A DNA stretch of 7,259 nucleotides from Nitrospinota bacterium (GTDB lineage: Bacteria > JAUXIQ01), in the NCBI GenBank assembly GCA_030620925.1, contig JAUXIQ010000091.1:1-7259 (forward strand), read 5' to 3'. The notes below the pieces were generated by a model. The model was not told where the DNA came from, made no database searches, and saw only the letters and a program-made list of their open reading frames with translations. The translations under genes were made by a program, and so were the position numbers. Below, piece by piece: positions 5,447 to 7,259 of this stretch; position 1 is the first letter of the stretch; each line of letters starts with the position of its first letter.

Positions 5447-6001
5447 TTAGCCAAGTCGGCGTGTGTTCAATCGACGCCGCACGAATGGCACCCAGGAAGC
5501 TCGCGCCAGTACAACAACTATAATGGTCATGAGACCAGCGTTGACCGTCATCAAAGGCAATGGATCGATAGGGTGAAGATGGAAAGCCGGTGGAGTGTAA
5601 TGGATCTCGGGCTGCCAACCTACCGTATTTGATGCGAACACGAAGGTCCGCCCCAACGCAGACAAGGTCAGCAGCATCGCCAGCTTCTCTTGTACCCAAG
5701 CGCCAATTCTTTCAGACCGCTCATGAGGAGTTCCAAGCCGGCGGGCAAGTGCCGCAAAGACCTGATCCCCTTTGTAGATGAGAAATCCGAAAAGGAGAAA
5801 GAATGGCACGGCGAAGAAAAGTCGCGCTACCTCAGAGTATCGGCTTGGTGACGTAAGCCCAGGTGTGAACAGGGTGATAATTATGACCGGAACGCCAACC
5901 CCAATATAAACCGCCGCGGCTTGTCGGTATCTTGCCGCTCCCTGGTTCTTTCGGACCGGGTTCAACTCTTCCGCACCGCCCGTTATTTTCCTGCTCATCA
6001 C
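5447..6001 (-). CDS. Four-helix integral membrane protein, family unknown
   Basis: This minus-strand ORF encodes 184 residues from GTG 6001-5999 (183 from ATG 5998-5996, perhaps the better start), ending at TAA 5449-5447. Membrane helices are visible at about 29-47 (AVYIGVGVPVIIITLF), 58-76 (ARLFFAVPFFLLFGFLIY), 107-124 (weaker) and 148-167 (LPLMTVNAGLMTIIVVVLA). A charged segment (ARRLGTPHERSERIGAW) joins helices 2 and 3, and the tail is Arg-rich (RRRLNTRR), suggesting a cytoplasmic C-terminus. I do not recognise the family and see no catalytic motif. It is convergent with the DUF502 gene, 148 bases apart, with no strong terminator between them. The ribosome site is weak. Clean alternation of hydrophobic helices and charged loops argues that the ORF is real. 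Confidence 0.65.
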   Translation of the reverse strand: MMSRKITGGAEELNPVRKNQGAARYRQAAAVYIGVGVPVIIITLFTPGLTSPSRYSEVARLFFAVPFFLLFGFLIYKGDQVFAALARRLGTPHERSERIGAWVQEKLAMLLTLSALGRTFVFASNTVGWQPEIHYTPPAFHLHPIDPLPLMTVNAGLMTIIVVVLARASWVPFVRRRLNTRRLG

Positions 6002-6421
6002 AAACTCACATGTTGATCAACCGGTTAATGTCTATGCAGAGGAATACTATATCGAGCCACATGATGAAAAGAACATTTTTGCCCTGCAAATCCTCCTTGG
6101 TTACCCGCGGGAAAGCACATGGCGGGATATGCGGGCCTATGGAAAATTATGATAGCAGATGGAAACCTTTAGTGGGAAAGGCATTCATACTGGTTGCTGC
6201 CTTGGCAAGATATTGAAACTTTTTGCCTGAGCCAGTGATATACCATATCTTGTGCCTGCCCCTGATGAGCCAAAAAAAGGATACCTCCCTTGATCCTTCC
6301 CCTAAAATAATCTTGTTAACATCATAACCAGATTTTGCTATGGTAGTCGTAGAATTCATCTGCGATTAACTCCCAAGACAGAATAGAGTGCATCCGCACC
6401 AGTTCTGGAGGGTCGTCATAG
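6002..6421. other. Gene-poor stretch between membrane protein and cyclase
   Basis: These 420 bases lie between the starts of the divergent membrane-protein and cyclase genes. On the minus strand they hold a strong ribosome-site sequence AAGGAGGA (6098-6091), followed by a reading frame encoding a hydrophobic peptide (NVLFIMWLDIVFLCIDI) that stops at TGA 6008-6006, just before the membrane-protein start. Further right is a 70-codon minus-strand ORF (6359-6147) in the same frame, with no recognised domain and only a weak ribosome site. One 19-base sequence (6203-6221) repeats 4087-4105. Promoters for both flanking genes are expected here but I found no convincing pair of boxes. Confidence 0.5.
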
Positions 6422-7259
6422 ATGAAATGCCCACAATGCCATTCAGATTATAGAGAAGGAGCCAAGTTCTGCAAAGAATGCGGAACTAAATTGAAGTTAG
6501 CTTGTTCATCATGCGGAAGCGAGATTTCCCCTGACAGCAAGTTTTGTGAGGAATGTGGGCATAATTTAGCTAAGCCCGCGGAAACCACTCCGGTCGATTA
6601 CGACCGCCCAGAATCCTACACCCCAAAATTCCTGGCCGACAAGATACTCACCACCCGAAGCTCCATCGAAGGAGAGCGGAAGCTGGTGACGGTACTCTTC
6701 GCCGACGTCGCCGATTTCACTTCCCTTTCGGAGAAGCTGGACCCCGAAGAGGTCCATCAGATAATGGACGGCTGCTTCAAAATCCTGATGGACGAAATCC
6801 ACAAGTACGAGGGGACCGTCAACCAGTTCACCGGCGACGGGATCATGGCCCTTTTCGGCGCTCCGCTGGCTCACGAGGACCACGCCCAACGGGCCTGTCA
6901 TGCGGCGCTGACCATTCAGAGAACGATGGAGGAGTACGGCGAGAAGATAAAGGCGGAGCACGAGGCGGAGTTCAGGATGCGCATAGGTCTTAACTCCGGG
7001 CCGGTTATAGTCGGCTCCATCGGCGACGATTTGAGGATGGACTATACAGCCGTGGGGGATACCACCAACACCGCGTCACGAATGGAGAGCATGGCCGGGC
7101 CGGGAAGCGTCCTTTTATCTCAGAGCACGCACAGGATAGTCCGGGATTTCTTTGAATTTGAGGACAAGGGGGCGGTTGAGGTCAAAGGAAAAGAAGAGCC
7201 GCTGGAAGCATACGAGCTGTTAAGGGCCAGCGAAGTGGAGACCAGGCTCGACGCCTCCG
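6422..7259 (+). CDS. Class III adenylate/guanylate cyclase with N-terminal double zinc ribbon (3' end outside window)
   Basis: The ORF is open from ATG 6422 to the window edge (279 complete codons). TGGAGGG (6406-6412) lies 9 bases upstream. Residues 1-50 form two zinc ribbons: C3-C6 with C17-C20, and C28-C31 with C42-C45. The class III cyclase domain spans about 83-266 and makes cAMP or cGMP from ATP or GTP. Metal-binding Asp95 (LFADVADFT) and Asp139 (FTGDGIMALFG) are present, as are purine-side Asp207 (MDYT) and transition-state Asn216 and Arg220 (NTASRME). The usual substrate-selecting Lys position (K-x-x-G-D) is Gln135, so nucleotide preference cannot be read from sequence. Proteins with this architecture usually continue into an AAA-type ATPase and TPR repeats and reach about 1000 residues or more. 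That part lies outside the window and is inferred. No membrane segment is seen; it should be cytoplasmic. Confidence 0.93.
   Translation, partial: MKCPQCHSDYREGAKFCKECGTKLKLACSSCGSEISPDSKFCEECGHNLAKPAETTPVDYDRPESYTPKFLADKILTTRSSIEGERKLVTVLFADVADFTSLSEKLDPEEVHQIMDGCFKILMDEIHKYEGTVNQFTGDGIMALFGAPLAHEDHAQRACHAALTIQRTMEEYGEKIKAEHEAEFRMRIGLNSGPVIVGSIGDDLRMDYTAVGDTTNTASRMESMAGPGSVLLSQSTHRIVRDFFEFEDKGAVEVKGKEEPLEAYELLRASEVETRLDAS

Noticed and set aside
6313-6344. Possible promoter for the cyclase (TTGTTA with TGCTATGGT)
   Set aside because: The extended -10-like sequence leaves a 20-base spacer, and the 17-base alternative matches the -10 consensus at only 3 of 6 positions.
6147-6359. 70-codon minus-strand ORF in the gene-poor stretch
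   Set aside because: Only a weak GGGAG lies 10 bases upstream and no domain or membrane pattern is seen. It is mentioned in the 6002-6421 entry but not called as a gene.

Overview
The window carries a cobalamin-dependent acyl-CoA mutase locus followed by unrelated housekeeping and signalling genes. Split mutases (a catalytic chain of about 560 residues plus a separate B12-binding chain of about 140), short citryl-CoA-lyase-like proteins, DUF502 membrane proteins and zinc-ribbon class III cyclases occur together in anaerobic or sediment bacteria such as Chloroflexota (Dehalococcoidia-like) and in some Desulfobacterota. The sequence favours such a bacterium with moderately high GC and frequent ATA isoleucine codons. 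This placement is an inference from gene content; no rRNA or taxonomic marker is present.

Layout. Positions 1-567 hold the 3' end of an unrecognised gene. A 172-base gap with two small palindromes and a possible promoter leads into the mutase unit: the large catalytic subunit (740-2413) and, 20 bases later, the B12-binding subunit (2434-2862). Directly after that stop lies the orphan C-terminal tail of a thiolase (about 2864-2995), then a citrate-synthase-superfamily, citryl-CoA-lyase-like gene (3089-3889). A 716-base AT-richer stretch (3890-4605) has a hairpin shaped like a leftward terminator, an inverted repeat, two doubtful small ORFs and a good sigma70-type promoter reading into a DUF502 membrane protein (4606-5298). 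A four-helix membrane protein of unknown family is convergent to it on the minus strand (5447-6001). After a gene-poor 420 bases, a double-zinc-ribbon class III nucleotide cyclase starts at 6422 and runs off the right edge.

How the genes may work together. The two mutase chains should form one adenosylcobalamin enzyme. By hand alignment to Propionibacterium MutB, the catalytic chain lacks the residues that recognise the methylmalonyl-CoA carboxylate (Tyr89 becomes Leu, Arg207 becomes Asn), and several CoA and substrate loops are rewritten. It should therefore not be called methylmalonyl-CoA mutase, and its substrate is unknown. The citryl-CoA-lyase-like protein has Ile where the superfamily's second catalytic His is expected. 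With the thiolase scar, this suggests an atypical and partly eroded acyl-CoA catabolic cluster. The DUF502, four-helix and cyclase genes have no visible functional link to it.
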